DNA of 64,000 bases from an uncultured Bacteroidota bacterium (lineage in GTDB: Bacteria; Bacteroidota; Bacteroidia; Flavobacteriales; Flavobacteriaceae), in contig CACERG010000001.1 in the NCBI GenBank assembly GCA_902561795.1, positions 62,001 through 126,000 of the forward strand, written 5' to 3'. Positions 38,930 to 49,146 of this stretch are shown one piece after another (positions within the stretch are counted from its first letter, which is position 1; every line of letters starts with the position of its first letter). Under the pieces are notes generated by a model that made no database searches, had not been told where the DNA came from, and saw only the letters and a list, made by a program, of their open reading frames with translations. A program made the translations under genes and the position numbers.

Positions 38930-39961
38930 TTATAATTTAAATCTTAGAGCATCTGAGCGCCCTTTTTTGAAAATTTTATTACTATTATGCTTCCCTTTCC
39001 TAAAGATTTTTCTCTGTTCATATGGCAAATTGGTAACTTCTTTGCATTTTTTTGAGCAACAATTATCCATTTTTGATCTACAAGAATCGCATTGAATAAA
39101 AAGTAAATGACAAGCCTCATTAGCACAATTAATATGGCTGTCACATGGGGCTCCGCATTGGTGACAGTAAGCAATTATATCATTTGAAATACGTTCCGAT
39201 TTTCTTTCATCAAAAACAAAATTTTTGCCAATAAATTTATTTTCCAAATTTTTGTCTTTGACCTGTCGAGCATATTCAATGATCCCTCCCTCTAATTGAT
39301 AAACTTTTTTAAAACCCTTATGCTTGAAATAAGCTGAAGCTTTTTCACAACGTATACCACCTGTACAATACATCAGAAGCTTTTTGTTTTCCTTATATTC
39401 TGAAATATTTTTTTCAATTAGAGGCAAGGAATCTCTAAATGTGTCAACATCAGGAGTTATCGCTCCCCTAAAATGACCTATTTCACTTTCGTAATGGTTC
39501 CGCATATCAATACAAATTGTGTCATCATCATCTAGTAAATCATTGAACTTTTGTGCATCTAAATGGATGCCCTTTTTTGTTACATCAAAACTTTTGTCAT
39601 CTAGTCCGTCAGCTACAATTTTTTTACGGACTTTAATAGTTAATTTTAAAAATGATTTCTTATTGTGTTCTACGGCTACATTAATTCTAACATCTTTTAA
39701 AAAAGATATAGTGTTTAGGTGATCTTTAAAAGAAGAAAAGTTTTCTGAGGGTAAGCTAAGCTGTGCATTAATTCCTTCATAAGCAACATAAATTCTTCCC
39801 AAAACTTCTAAACTGTCCCACGACAAAAATAAATGATCTCTGAAAAGCTTTGGGTTTTTAACGTGCGCATATTTGTAGAAAGAAAGTGTAAGCCTATCTT
39901 TTGTTGACTGATCTAATATATCAGCCGTATCTTGCGCACTTAGTTTGTTGTACAGTTGCAT
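38930..39961 (-). CDS. trhO: tRNA uridine(34) hydroxylase TrhO (rhodanese family)
   Basis: A 343-residue protein of the YceA/TrhO family. The N-terminal ferredoxin-like domain (FYKYAHVKNPKLFRDHLFLSWDSLEVLGRIYVAYEGINAQLS) precedes a rhodanese domain with active-site Cys in LLMYCTGGIRCEKASAYF. The C-terminus is cysteine-rich (CHQCGAPCDSH, CDSCRSKMDNCCSKKC), typical of the longer Bacteroidota forms and likely zinc-binding. It hydroxylates U34 of tRNA to ho5U. Confidence 0.92.
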   Translation of the reverse strand: MQLYNKLSAQDTADILDQSTKDRLTLSFYKYAHVKNPKLFRDHLFLSWDSLEVLGRIYVAYEGINAQLSLPSENFSSFKDHLNTISFLKDVRINVAVEHNKKSFLKLTIKVRKKIVADGLDDKSFDVTKKGIHLDAQKFNDLLDDDDTICIDMRNHYESEIGHFRGAITPDVDTFRDSLPLIEKNISEYKENKKLLMYCTGGIRCEKASAYFKHKGFKKVYQLEGGIIEYARQVKDKNLENKFIGKNFVFDERKSERISNDIIAYCHQCGAPCDSHINCANEACHLLFIQCDSCRSKMDNCCSKKCKEVTNLPYEQRKIFRKGKHNSNKIFKKGRSDALRFKL

Positions 39962-40102
39962 GCTATAAACTTTTTAAGTGTAGTACAAAGTTAGACAAAA
40001 GGTTTATTCTCCAACTAAAAAATTTTATAACTAAATAAAATCTTAAACTTTAGTTGGTATTAATATTTTGGTATTAAATGTCCCATTTAAAATAGGAAGT
40101 GT

Positions 40103-40483
40103 TTATTCGCGATATAGTGTGAAAATGAGTTCCCTTTCGCTATCGTATAATTTTGCTAAGTTTTCGTCAATGTTAAAAATTAAAGTCGAATATTCTAGAA
40201 GTAAAATAAATTGCTCTTCAAGCTGCCTAAGCTGATCCGTGCATGCTATTTTGGTGGACGCAATCAAGTAGAAATTAATTGTTCCATCAGTAATTTTAAT
40301 TTCACCGAAAAAAGTATTACACCCCAAAGAAGCAGAAAAAGAATCCTTTTCAAAAATAAAATTTCCTCCTTTTTCAATATTCCAATCCCCCAATATTGTT
40401 TCCGCAAGGTTATTTTGAAAATCTTCATTTTGACAACAAAAAAATGTGACTAAAGCAAAAATTAGAAGGAATCTGTTTATCAT
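40103..40483 (-). CDS. META domain (HslJ-like) lipoprotein
   Basis: A 126-residue lipoprotein (FFCC, Cys16/17). The META signature is visible as FSASLGCNTFFGEIKITDGTINF, then STKIACTDQLRQLEEQFILLLEYSTLIFNIDENLAKLYDSERELIFTLY, with the conserved Cys pair of the family. META proteins such as HslJ are linked to stress and drug resistance; the role here is unknown. Confidence 0.8.
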   Translation of the reverse strand: MINRFLLIFALVTFFCCQNEDFQNNLAETILGDWNIEKGGNFIFEKDSFSASLGCNTFFGEIKITDGTINFYLIASTKIACTDQLRQLEEQFILLLEYSTLIFNIDENLAKLYDSERELIFTLYRE

Positions 40484-40512
40484 AGTTTAGCTCTACGGAA
40501 AATATTTAATAT

Positions 40513-41832
40513 TTAATCAAGGTATTTATTTTTATTGCCTATTAACAAAAACTCAGTCTGACGCCCATTTACATATCTAAATCCGTTTGGCCCAAAATAT
40601 CCAGCTTCCTCTAACATTACTCGAATGTCTTTCCCCCACTCTTTAATATAGACTTTTGCATTTAGTTCAATTGCATATACAGTGTTTTCATGCAAAGGAT
40701 GGTCCCCCGACCCTGGAACTCCATCTTGAGCGTCCCACATTCCAAATGTTGTTCCTGCTGAGTGACCATACAAACCAAGTGGATGTGTATATATTTGTGG
40801 CCTAAGACCCTTTGCTTTACTTGCTTGTATTGCCATTTTCAATGTTGTGTTACCCGTCCTTCCCTTTTTAAAATTGGAAGTTAAATCATCTTGAACGTCG
40901 TTCCCCCTTTTAAGAGCTTTCTTAAGATATTCAGGGGCTTCTGTTTCATTAGGTCTTAATACATATGCTAATTCTTGGCAATCCGTATTTAATGTTAAAT
41001 ATGTGATTCCAAAATCACAGTGAACTAAGTCCCCTGAATTTATAATATCAAACTTTGATTTTCCATCAAAACCATATAAATCACTTTGCCCAGTACGCTG
41101 TACGTCTACAGTGGGATGAAACCAGGTTTTTAATCCTAATCTAGAAACTTTTTCCCTCATCCACCAAACTACGTCATCAGTTGTTGTAACCCCTGGTGTT
41201 ATAACTTTCGAAGAAAAAGCTTCTTTTATAATGTTATGTGTGATTTCTACCAATATGTTATAAATAGTCATTTCTATTGGTGTTCTTGTTTCAATCCATC
41301 TTACTGCCAAGCTTTCTGCTGAAACAATCCGTTTTTGAAATTTAATTGGAAGAGAATTCATAATTCCATCAAAATCAGTTTTGGCCAAACCATCAGCTAT
41401 CCCATAGCTATCTGAAACATTAATTCCAATTTTATTTGGATTCTGGCTAATTATATAATCTGACAGTGCTTTCCATTGGTTTGGTTCTTTTTCTTTGTCC
41501 CAAATGGAACGAATATTTTCCCCAAAGTTATATCTAGTGATGGCAACAGCATCAACTTTATTTTTCATTTTGGAGAAAACCAAAATTGTTCTTCTTCTTG
41601 CATTAAGCCAAGTTGGGGGTAACAAAGTTTTTACTACAGGATCTTCATTATATTCACGTGTTATCAAAACCCAAAGATCTAAGTCTTGCTCCTCCATAAG
41701 TTTGGGGAGTAGATTTTGAATACGTTCTTTTTGGATTTTTTCTATTAAATCAGCTCTTTCTCTGAGAGATAAAATATTTTGGGAAAATAAAGGAGATGCT
41801 ATTATTACAAATAAAAAAAATAACTGTTTCAT
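40513..41832 (-). CDS. Exported M24 family metallopeptidase (Xaa-Pro aminopeptidase-like)
   Basis: A 439-residue protein with a signal peptide (1-17, FSQ). The creatinase/aminopeptidase-P N-terminal domain (about 20-180) precedes the pita-bread domain. Metal ligands are visible as D in VHCDFG, D in LNTDCQE, H in YGHSAGT, E in AIELNAK and E in MLEEAGY. It likely removes N-terminal residues before proline in periplasmic peptides. Divergent from recA. Confidence 0.9.
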   Translation of the reverse strand: MKQLFFLFVIIASPLFSQNILSLRERADLIEKIQKERIQNLLPKLMEEQDLDLWVLITREYNEDPVVKTLLPPTWLNARRRTILVFSKMKNKVDAVAITRYNFGENIRSIWDKEKEPNQWKALSDYIISQNPNKIGINVSDSYGIADGLAKTDFDGIMNSLPIKFQKRIVSAESLAVRWIETRTPIEMTIYNILVEITHNIIKEAFSSKVITPGVTTTDDVVWWMREKVSRLGLKTWFHPTVDVQRTGQSDLYGFDGKSKFDIINSGDLVHCDFGITYLTLNTDCQELAYVLRPNETEAPEYLKKALKRGNDVQDDLTSNFKKGRTGNTTLKMAIQASKAKGLRPQIYTHPLGLYGHSAGTTFGMWDAQDGVPGSGDHPLHENTVYAIELNAKVYIKEWGKDIRVMLEEAGYFGPNGFRYVNGRQTEFLLIGNKNKYLD

Positions 41833-41935
41833 GAAAAAAATTTTAATAAACCTACAAAAAAAAAATTGTTAATAATGCGATCTAAAGGTGCTTGGAAGCA
41901 GAAATAAGAAAATGTAATTTAGTAAAAAATTTATA

Positions 41936-42943
41936 ATGTCAGATCAAGAAAGTTCAAAGCTGAAAGCACTTAAGCTTACATTAGATAAATTAGATAAGAC
42001 CTATGGTAAGGGGGCCGTTATGAAACTAGGTGACGAAGCTATTGAAGAAGTGGAGTCTATACCCTCTGGTTCTTTAGGTCTAGATATTGCCTTAGGAGTG
42101 GGAGGATATCCACGTGGTAGAGTCATTGAAATTTATGGTCCCGAATCTTCGGGGAAGACAACGTTGACACTTCACGCAATAGCTGAATGCCAAAAGCAAG
42201 GTGGTATAGCAGCTTTTATTGATGCAGAGCATGCCTTTGATCGTTTTTATGCAGAGAAACTTGGAGTCGATGTGGGTGAATTAATAATTTCTCAGCCTGA
42301 CCATGGTGAACAAGCTCTTGAAATAGCAGATAACTTAATTCGCTCTGGTGCAATTGATATAGTAGCAGTCGATTCAGTAGCAGCCCTAACACCCAAAAGT
42401 GAGATCGAGGGAGAAATGGGAGACTCAAAAATGGGATTACATGCTCGTCTAATGTCACAGGCTTTAAGAAAGCTCACGGCCTCAATAAGTAAAACAAATT
42501 GTACTGTCTTTTTTATAAATCAACTTCGTGAAAAAATTGGAGTAATGTTCGGAAATCCTGAGACAACTACAGGTGGAAATGCACTTAAGTTTTATGCCTC
42601 TGTTCGCTTAGATATTCGAAGATCTACACAAATTAAAAGTGCCGAATCCGAAGTAATGGGAAACAAAACAAGAGTTAAAGTGGTCAAAAATAAAGTTGCT
42701 CCACCTTTTCGGACAACTGAGTTTGATATTATGTATGGGGAGGGTATCTCAAGAATTGGAGAAATTATTGATTTAGGTGTAAATTATGAGATTATAAAAA
42801 AAAGTGGCTCATGGTTTAGCTACGGGGACACCAAAATTGGTCAGGGTAGAGATTCTGTAAAAACACTTTTAGAAGATAATCCGGAGCTATTGGAAGAAAT
42901 TGAGAAAGAGATTGTTGATGCTCTAAAGAAAATAAATGAATAA
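41936..42943 (+). CDS. recA: Recombinase RecA
   Basis: A 335-residue RecA with Walker [11 protein letters not shown], the [15 protein letters not shown] Walker B region, the DNA-binding loops ([37 protein letters not shown]) and a C-terminal acidic tail. It forms filaments on single-stranded DNA for homologous recombination and SOS signalling. Monocistronic. Confidence 0.99.
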   Translation: MSDQESSKLKALKLTLDKLDKTYGKGAVMKLGDEAIEEVESIPSGSLGLDIALGVGGYPRGRVIEIYGPESSGKTTLTLHAIAECQKQGGIAAFIDAEHAFDRFYAEKLGVDVGELIISQPDHGEQALEIADNLIRSGAIDIVAVDSVAALTPKSEIEGEMGDSKMGLHARLMSQALRKLTASISKTNCTVFFINQLREKIGVMFGNPETTTGGNALKFYASVRLDIRRSTQIKSAESEVMGNKTRVKVVKNKVAPPFRTTEFDIMYGEGISRIGEIIDLGVNYEIIKKSGSWFSYGDTKIGQGRDSVKTLLEDNPELLEEIEKEIVDALKKINE

Positions 42944-42950
42944 TTTATCA

Positions 42951-43724
42951 TTAGAATGCCAGCTTTTTCCAAACTTCTATAGCTTTTAGTGACTGCTTTT
43001 TTGGATCTTCTAATAAAGATTTTTCGATTTGCTGGTGAACTATAGTGGATAAAGACTTAATACTATCTTCCCCTAATGTTGAGGTCTCAATAACTTCTAA
43101 AGCTCTAACACGAAGAGAACCACAATATCCATGGGTAGTATACCAAGGGAACTTTCTTTTGCAGTCGTAAAAAACAAGAGGCAGTATTGGTAATTTGTGC
43201 TCTATTGCCATTTTAAAAGCACCTATTTTAAACTGATTCAAAAGTATTGTTTCATCTAAATATTCTCTTTCGGGAAAAACACAAATACTATATCCTTTAC
43301 GAATAAGTTCTTTTGCACGCTCATATACTTGAAAACGACTATTATAGCTACTTCTATCTACCGTTATGGCTGATCTTTTATATAAATATCCAAAAATTGG
43401 AATTTTTTCAATCTCTTTTTTTCCTACAAAAACAAATGGTTTTTTTCTCATACGAAACATCAACATAATATCTATATAACTAGCATGGTTGGCTACTAAA
43501 ATCATGCTTCTATCATCAGGTGGAAAATTGTTAAGTCTTTTAATTTTGAATCCCATTCCTATTAAAACAAAAGGAGACCATATATTTCTTGCTACCCAAT
43601 ATAGATAGCGATATCCGTTGGGGAGTAATAAAAAAATTGCTAGTGGAATAAAAAGTAATATTACAGGAAAGGCTGACAAAACATAGAACCAAATTCTCCA
43701 AAGTATCAAAAGGACTTTTCTCAT
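42951..43724 (-). CDS. plsC: 1-acyl-sn-glycerol-3-phosphate acyltransferase
   Basis: A 257-residue membrane protein with an N-terminal hydrophobic region (about 5-35) and the acyltransferase motif NHASYIDIM (HX4D). Block III reads FPEREYLDE rather than the usual FPEGT/G, keeping the essential Glu. FKIGAFKMAIEHKLPILPLVF is motif IV. It acylates lysophosphatidate in phospholipid synthesis at the inner membrane. Convergent with recA. Confidence 0.88.
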   Translation of the reverse strand: MRKVLLILWRIWFYVLSAFPVILLFIPLAIFLLLPNGYRYLYWVARNIWSPFVLIGMGFKIKRLNNFPPDDRSMILVANHASYIDIMLMFRMRKKPFVFVGKKEIEKIPIFGYLYKRSAITVDRSSYNSRFQVYERAKELIRKGYSICVFPEREYLDETILLNQFKIGAFKMAIEHKLPILPLVFYDCKRKFPWYTTHGYCGSLRVRALEVIETSTLGEDSIKSLSTIVHQQIEKSLLEDPKKQSLKAIEVWKKLAF

Positions 43725-43811
43725 GAATCAAATATATTCATTTCATAAAATTCTGGATAGGAGAGTTGCTCTCAAATTAGAGGAAATGTACCTTTGTTTA
43801 AAATTTTTATA

Positions 43812-44780
43812 ATGGCACGCATTTTAACTGGTGTTCAATCAACCGGTACACCTCACCTTGGAAATCTTCTTGGAGCTGTTCTTCCTGCAATAAAAATGGC
43901 TAAAGAAACGAGTGATGACTCTTTTTTATTCATTGCTGATTTGCACTCTCTTACACAGATAAAAAAAGGTGATATACTTCGAGATAATACCTTTTCTACT
44001 GCTGCTACATGGCTTGCTTGTGGACTTGACGTAGAAAAAACACATTTCTATAAACAAAGTGATGTGTGTGAAGTTGCAGAATTAACCTGGTATTTAAATT
44101 GTTTTTTCCCATACCAACGTCTCACCCTTGCCCATTCATTTAAAGATAAATCTGAAGACTTATCAGATGTAAATACTGGTTTATTTACTTATCCAATGTT
44201 AATGGCTGCAGATATACTTCTTTATGATGCAGAAATTGTACCTGTTGGAAAGGACCAGCTTCAGCATCTAGAGATTACAAGGGATGTAGCTTCTAGATTT
44301 AATCACCAAATGGGAGAAACATTTGTAATTCCTGAAGCAAAAATACAAGCAGCTACTCAATATGTACCTGGAACTGACGGACAAAAAATGAGTAAATCAA
44401 AAAAAAATACAATAGATGTTTTTTTACCAGAAAAGAATTTGAAAAAACAAATAATGAGTATTCAAACTGATAGTGTTCCTATTGATAATCCCAAAAATCC
44501 TGAAACTTGCAACGTTTTTGCACTTTATTCGATTTTAGCATCTAAATCTGAAACTGAAATTTTAAAAGATAAATATCTTTTAGGAGGTTTAGGATACGGA
44601 CAAGCTAAGCAAGAACTCTTCGGTTTAATATTAACTCGTTTTTCTAAAGAACGTGAGAGGTACAACTACTACCTCCAAAATCCTGGGGAAGTTAACTCCG
44701 CTCTTTCTAAAGGAGCTGAAAAAGCGAGAAAAGTTGCTAAAAAAGTTTTATTGAGAGTTCGCAACAAATTAGGTTATTAA
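43812..44780 (+). CDS. trpS: Tryptophan--tRNA ligase
   Basis: ATG at 43812 gives MARILTGVQSTGTPHLGN; the upstream TTG (43794) is not needed. The 322-residue class I synthetase has the HIGH-like TPHLGN motif and KMSKSKK at about 195, with YLNCFFPYQRLT and LLYDAEIVPVGKDQLQHLE between. Length fits bacterial TrpRS. Confidence 0.97.
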   Translation: MARILTGVQSTGTPHLGNLLGAVLPAIKMAKETSDDSFLFIADLHSLTQIKKGDILRDNTFSTAATWLACGLDVEKTHFYKQSDVCEVAELTWYLNCFFPYQRLTLAHSFKDKSEDLSDVNTGLFTYPMLMAADILLYDAEIVPVGKDQLQHLEITRDVASRFNHQMGETFVIPEAKIQAATQYVPGTDGQKMSKSKKNTIDVFLPEKNLKKQIMSIQTDSVPIDNPKNPETCNVFALYSILASKSETEILKDKYLLGGLGYGQAKQELFGLILTRFSKERERYNYYLQNPGEVNSALSKGAEKARKVAKKVLLRVRNKLGY

Positions 44781-44859
44781 TGATTATATAAGTAAAATTT
44801 AAATTAACCAGATAAATGAAGTTTCTACCTTTATTATAATATTTTATTATTTTTGATCA

Positions 44860-45825
44860 ATGCAAGTATCCCGCTTCATACAAGAACTTCTCTATCAGTA
44901 CGAATGTGTTACAATCCCAAACTTCGGTGCTTTTTTAACACGTTCATTCGGAGCAAAACTGGATGATAATGGAAACTTTTTCCCTCCTAGAAAGGAAGTG
45001 ACTTTTAATCAATTATTATCATCAAATGATGGAATATTAGGAAATTATGTTGCCAAAAGAAATAAAATTTCTTACGAAAATGCTATCAGAATTATTGAAA
45101 AAGAAGTAATTGTCTGGAAAAAGAGATTAAAAACCCAAACAGTTCTTTTCCCAGGTGTTGGTGAAATCAAGCTTAATCAGGAAAATAAATTTGAATTTTC
45201 TCCTTTAGGAAAAATAAATTTTGAATTGAGGTCTTATGGACTTCATTTCTTTGAAAGGAATAAAATTAAAGAACGTACATTTACATCAAAAACAATTAAT
45301 GTCATGGAAGACAACAACAAAGAAGACTTAGTTTTTACTCCAGATCAGGACGAAAACAATAAAAAATCGCCTATTTTAAAATATGCAGCTATAGGAATAA
45401 TTAGTGTAGCCATGCTAGGCGGAGGATATTTTTTTAGTGACAAATATGTCACCGAACAAAGAATCGTTGAACAAGAAAAAGCACAAAAGAAAATTGAAAA
45501 AAACGTTCAGGAAGCAACGTTTGAATTAGAAGATTTATCACAAATCAATTTAGTTGCTTCAACAAAATCTGAAAAAGAGGATATTATTCTAAAACAAGAT
45601 TATTACAGTGTAATCGCAGGCTCATTTCGCTCTATGGAAAATGCTACTAAAAGATTAGAACAATTAAAAAGTGAAGGATATCCTGCAGAACTTGCGGAAA
45701 TAAATCCAGAGGGAATTCACCGTGTGGCTTACGGAAGATATCTAACAAAAAAAGAAGCTATAAACATGCTTTATTTCATTAAGTATACACTTAAAGAAGA
45801 GGCTTGGTATTTAGAAGAGAAATAA
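44860..45825 (+). CDS. SPOR-domain membrane protein with N-terminal HU-like domain
   Basis: A 321-residue protein. Residues 1-75 (FIQELLYQYECVTIPNFGAFLTRSF ... KRNKISYENAIRIIEKEV) form an HU-like/CCDC81-type prokaryotic domain, 80-140 a second similar half. A membrane helix lies at about 166-183 (YAAIGIISVAMLGGGYFF), and a C-terminal SPOR domain (YYSVIAGSFRSMENATKRLEQL) binds denuded glycan strands at the septum. The fusion is typical of Bacteroidota division proteins. Confidence 0.82.
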   Translation: MQVSRFIQELLYQYECVTIPNFGAFLTRSFGAKLDDNGNFFPPRKEVTFNQLLSSNDGILGNYVAKRNKISYENAIRIIEKEVIVWKKRLKTQTVLFPGVGEIKLNQENKFEFSPLGKINFELRSYGLHFFERNKIKERTFTSKTINVMEDNNKEDLVFTPDQDENNKKSPILKYAAIGIISVAMLGGGYFFSDKYVTEQRIVEQEKAQKKIEKNVQEATFELEDLSQINLVASTKSEKEDIILKQDYYSVIAGSFRSMENATKRLEQLKSEGYPAELAEINPEGIHRVAYGRYLTKKEAINMLYFIKYTLKEEAWYLEEK

Positions 45826-45831
45826 AAATCT

Positions 45832-47049
45832 TTACATCTGATATACCCAGTCTTTCGGATTAAGAGCTTTAATATTATTGAATATTCCAAATTGAAGCTG
45901 TGTCCTACCTGTCTGCTGGTTTGTAAAAACCTCACCTATAATCTGTTTTGAAGAAACTTTTTCTCCCTTTTTGACATATAACTTGGAGAGATTTGTATAA
46001 AGAGTAATATAACTACCATGGCGTATTAAAACCGATGGGTTGCTGCCTTTAATTATAATAACAGACATTACCTCACCTTCAAAAACAGCTCGAACCTTTG
46101 CAAAAGGTTCTGTGGATATAGTTACACCGTTGCTTTGAATAATAGTGGTCTTTACTACTGGGTGTCTTTGTCTACCAAATCCCTGAGTAACCACACCTTT
46201 TTCTAGGGGCCAAGGAAGCCGTCCTTTATTTTCTTGAAAATTTTCAGCGATAAGTTTTGCTTCAGGAGTAAGTTGAAAAATTTCTCTTGATTTTTTCCCT
46301 GAAATTCGATTGGATTCAGCTATGGCCTCTCGGATAAGTCTATTAATTTCTTTATCTATTCTTTGACGTTGTTTTTGTTTTTTTTCGATTTGTATTCTCA
46401 ATGTATTTTGTTTGAGTCTCAAGGTATTGATTAATTCTTGTTGTTTTTTTTGTTCCTGAATCAGCTTTTTTCTAATCTCCCTATTGTCATTGATTAGTTT
46501 TGTTTTCATTTCATTTTCCTCAATTAAAACTTGATTTAAATTTTGTAACAATTTTGTTTTCTCGCTGATTTGAAGTCCTTGTTTTCTTCTATATCTAGCA
46601 TATTGTTTTAAATACTGAATCCGCCTATATGCCTGTAAAAAATTCTCAGAAGAAAATAAAAACATCAACCTATTTTGAAGAGATTTGCTAGCGTAAGATT
46701 TTTGAATCATTTTAGCATACTCTTTTTTTAATTCATCCAATTCTTTTCTTTGATTTTCAATGTTTCTTTGATTTATGTTTATTCTTCTTGTTAAAAGGTT
46801 TGCTTGCTGATTTGTTACCTTAATTAATTCTATCCTAACATTTAATCTTGTTTCAATATTCTCTACCTCATTTAATGCAATTTTTCTGATTTTTGTATTT
46901 GAAAAAAGGAGATTATTAATTTGTTTAATTTCCTTTTTTAGTTTTAAGCGTTGAACTTCAAGTCTTTTTTGTTCATTATTTTTAATCTGAGAAAATGATT
47001 GGTTTAATGAAATCGTAATAAATAGGCACAAAAAAAATAGCCTTTTCAT
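45832..47049 (-). CDS. EnvC-like murein hydrolase activator (M23 domain)
   Basis: A 405-residue exported protein (signal peptide 1-20). Residues about 22-260 are a continuous coiled coil (KNNEQKRLEVQRLKLKKEIKQI ... KKQKQRQRIDKEINRLIREA). The C-terminal LytM/M23 domain begins at LPWPLEKGVVTQGFGRQRHP, but the usual HxxxD/HxH zinc set is incomplete (RHGSYITLYTNLS), as in EnvC activators. It should activate amidases at the division site. It precedes the DUF4292 gene directly. Confidence 0.88.
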   Translation of the reverse strand: MKRLFFLCLFITISLNQSFSQIKNNEQKRLEVQRLKLKKEIKQINNLLFSNTKIRKIALNEVENIETRLNVRIELIKVTNQQANLLTRRININQRNIENQRKELDELKKEYAKMIQKSYASKSLQNRLMFLFSSENFLQAYRRIQYLKQYARYRRKQGLQISEKTKLLQNLNQVLIEENEMKTKLINDNREIRKKLIQEQKKQQELINTLRLKQNTLRIQIEKKQKQRQRIDKEINRLIREAIAESNRISGKKSREIFQLTPEAKLIAENFQENKGRLPWPLEKGVVTQGFGRQRHPVVKTTIIQSNGVTISTEPFAKVRAVFEGEVMSVIIIKGSNPSVLIRHGSYITLYTNLSKLYVKKGEKVSSKQIIGEVFTNQQTGRTQLQFGIFNNIKALNPKDWVYQM

Positions 47050-47829
47050 TTAGAACTTAATTTTGGAATAACCTTGAGGGATTTCGAATGGAAAAGTCAA
47101 TCCTTCAGTAAAATCAGTTCTGCTAAAATCTAAAACCAATTTTTTCGAATTATTTCCATCGAATAAAGTTATATCAATTAAAGTAGGCAAGGATTTCCCT
47201 TCAATTTTAATATGCCTTAAGTATTTTATTGTTAAACTATTTGTTGTTCCAGGAATAAGAAAGCGTTGCTCCTTCAGTAAAAAGCTTACAGGATCAAAAA
47301 AAAGAGTAGGTGTAAAAATTGAACGCTTCCCTTTTGGAGATAGTATATAATATTGAGGATTCATGATCTGTTTCCACTGCCCTTGAGCAGGATCAGAAAA
47401 TGGCTTACCTAAAAATAAATTTTCCAGATCACTAAAGCCAAGGCTTGTTCCAAAAGAAGTATTAATTAGATTAAAGTTACCTTGAAAATAGGTTTTTTGG
47501 AATTTTTCATAAAAGGAAATTTCATTGGGTGTAACTTTCAGTTTTGCAATAGGTATTAACATTGTAGCACTTAACCAAATTATTTTTTTTGTTTCCATTC
47601 TTAGCTGAACTATAATCTGCTGTTCTCTTTTCCCATCATCGTATACTGCTTTAATTCGTGAGCGGAGTTTATTTATTTTAGGGTAATTTGCTTTTATTTT
47701 TTGAGCTAGGGGCTCTAAATCCACGTTTTTTATAGGTGTTCTCGTAGGCAATACATTTACTGTTTTACATGAAATAATGAATATGAAATTCAGTATAAAT
47801 ATTGAACTCTGGATTAAGGTCTTTTTCAT
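47050..47829 (-). CDS. DUF4292 lipoprotein
   Basis: A 259-residue lipoprotein (IISC, Cys21). It carries the DUF4292 features: KLRSRIKAVYDDGKREQQIIVQLRMETKKIIWLSATMLIPIAKLKVTPNEISFYEKFQKTYFQG. The LolA/LolB-like beta-sheet fold is the likely structure, so it may carry or scaffold lipids or lipoproteins. The start codon overlaps the dUTPase stop region; an operon dut-DUF4292-envC is likely. Confidence 0.85.
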   Translation of the reverse strand: MKKTLIQSSIFILNFIFIISCKTVNVLPTRTPIKNVDLEPLAQKIKANYPKINKLRSRIKAVYDDGKREQQIIVQLRMETKKIIWLSATMLIPIAKLKVTPNEISFYEKFQKTYFQGNFNLINTSFGTSLGFSDLENLFLGKPFSDPAQGQWKQIMNPQYYILSPKGKRSIFTPTLFFDPVSFLLKEQRFLIPGTTNSLTIKYLRHIKIEGKSLPTLIDITLFDGNNSKKLVLDFSRTDFTEGLTFPFEIPQGYSKIKF

Positions 47830-47832
47830 TAT

Positions 47833-48270
47833 CTATTTTTCCCCTGTACTCCCAAATCCTCCAATTCCACGATTGGTCTCAGGAAGCTCTTTAATTATTT
47901 TCCAATTAATCTTTTCATATTTTGTTAATACCAATTGTGCTATTCGATCACCCCTATTAATAGTGAACACTTGGTTTGACAAATTTACTAGTATCACGCC
48001 AATTTCTCCTCGATAGTCAGAGTCTATGGTCCCAGGGGAATTTAGAATTGATATCCCATGTTTAGCAGCTAGCCCACTTCTAGGCCTTATTTGAGCTTCA
48101 TATCCTTCTGGTAAAGCTAGCTTTATTCCTGTAGCAATAATTTTTCTTTCTAATGGCTTTAAATCTATGGGGTTATCTAAAAATGCCTTTAAATCAACAC
48201 CTGCAGAAGAAATAGTTGCATAGGCTGGAAGTTCAAATGGGCTTTCATTTATTATATAAACTTCTGTCAT
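47833..48270 (-). CDS. dut: dUTP diphosphatase
   Basis: A 145-residue trimeric dUTPase with all motifs: SAGVDLKAF (I), RPRSGLA (II), [16 protein letters not shown] (III), [10 protein letters not shown] (IV) and [11 protein letters not shown] (V). It hydrolyses dUTP to dUMP. Confidence 0.97.
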   Translation of the reverse strand: MTEVYIINESPFELPAYATISSAGVDLKAFLDNPIDLKPLERKIIATGIKLALPEGYEAQIRPRSGLAAKHGISILNSPGTIDSDYRGEIGVILVNLSNQVFTINRGDRIAQLVLTKYEKINWKIIKELPETNRGIGGFGSTGEK

Positions 48271-48381
48271 TTCGCTGAATTGTTTTGTTTAAATTTACGA
48301 AAACAGGTTCCTTAAAAGTTTAATTAAAAAATTACTTTCCTCTTTTTTGTTAACGATTTAAATCAAAAAAGTTTTTAAAAG

Positions 48382-48990
48382 TTAATTGTCCGTACAATTA
48401 AAATAACGAACACCCTCCCAATCCCTTTTGAAAAAATCATTTTTATCTTTTATAAATTCTTTCAAAGTACTATTTTCCGGAACCATAGATAACCACATAA
48501 TTGGATAATTATCAGGAGCCGATGTTACCTCTGAACGTTCATAAGGATGGCGGTATTTATATCTAGCATGTCCAGCTTCATGATAAAATGTGTATAGCCT
48601 TTGAACAACAGAAAAATCTTCCCAAAATGATTTGATAATTTCAAAACTCACTGTCTCGTCATTACAAACGTCATAAGCTCTTCCAGCATGATCAGCTGTA
48701 ACTCCAGATGCAAAATCAGGCTCATTACCAAAAAAAAGATTCATTGTCCTACCATACCCTGGGTCAGGCTTACCTGAACGAATAGCATCAGCAACAAAAA
48801 GTTCCCAATATTCTTCTAGAGTACTGTTTTCATCTATAGCTGCATAAAAAGGGTCAACTTCTTCTTCTAATTCTTCTTGAGCAATTGCATCAGATTCGAT
48901 TGTTTCTTCTTCTTCTTCGTTACCGCAAGAAAATAAAGTAAATAAAAACAATGGTATGTATAATAAAGTCGTGTGTCGTACAATTTTCAT
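48382..48990 (-). CDS. Lipoprotein with HExxH motif (putative metallopeptidase)
   Basis: Start set at MKIVRHTT (48990); the longer frame starts with TTG. The 202-residue lipoprotein (FSC, Cys22) has a strongly acidic linker (EEEEETIESDAIAQEELEEEVD) and then LYTFYHEAGHARYKYRHPYERSEV, an HExxH zinc motif with a downstream glutamate. The rest shows no named peptidase family. Protease activity is an inference from the motif. Confidence 0.7.
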   Translation of the reverse strand: MKIVRHTTLLYIPLFLFTLFSCGNEEEEETIESDAIAQEELEEEVDPFYAAIDENSTLEEYWELFVADAIRSGKPDPGYGRTMNLFFGNEPDFASGVTADHAGRAYDVCNDETVSFEIIKSFWEDFSVVQRLYTFYHEAGHARYKYRHPYERSEVTSAPDNYPIMWLSMVPENSTLKEFIKDKNDFFKRDWEGVRYFNCTDN

Positions 48991-49146
48991 AATTCTTTTT
49001 AATAGCTTCTGCAATATAATTCTTTTTGTATTATCTAATTTTTTGGATAAAAAATTTTAAATAATGTTTAACTTATATCCTATAAAAATAAGTGTTTAAT
49101 ATTGACAGAGTTTTTTTGTTTTGGAGACTCTCATTATATATCTAAT

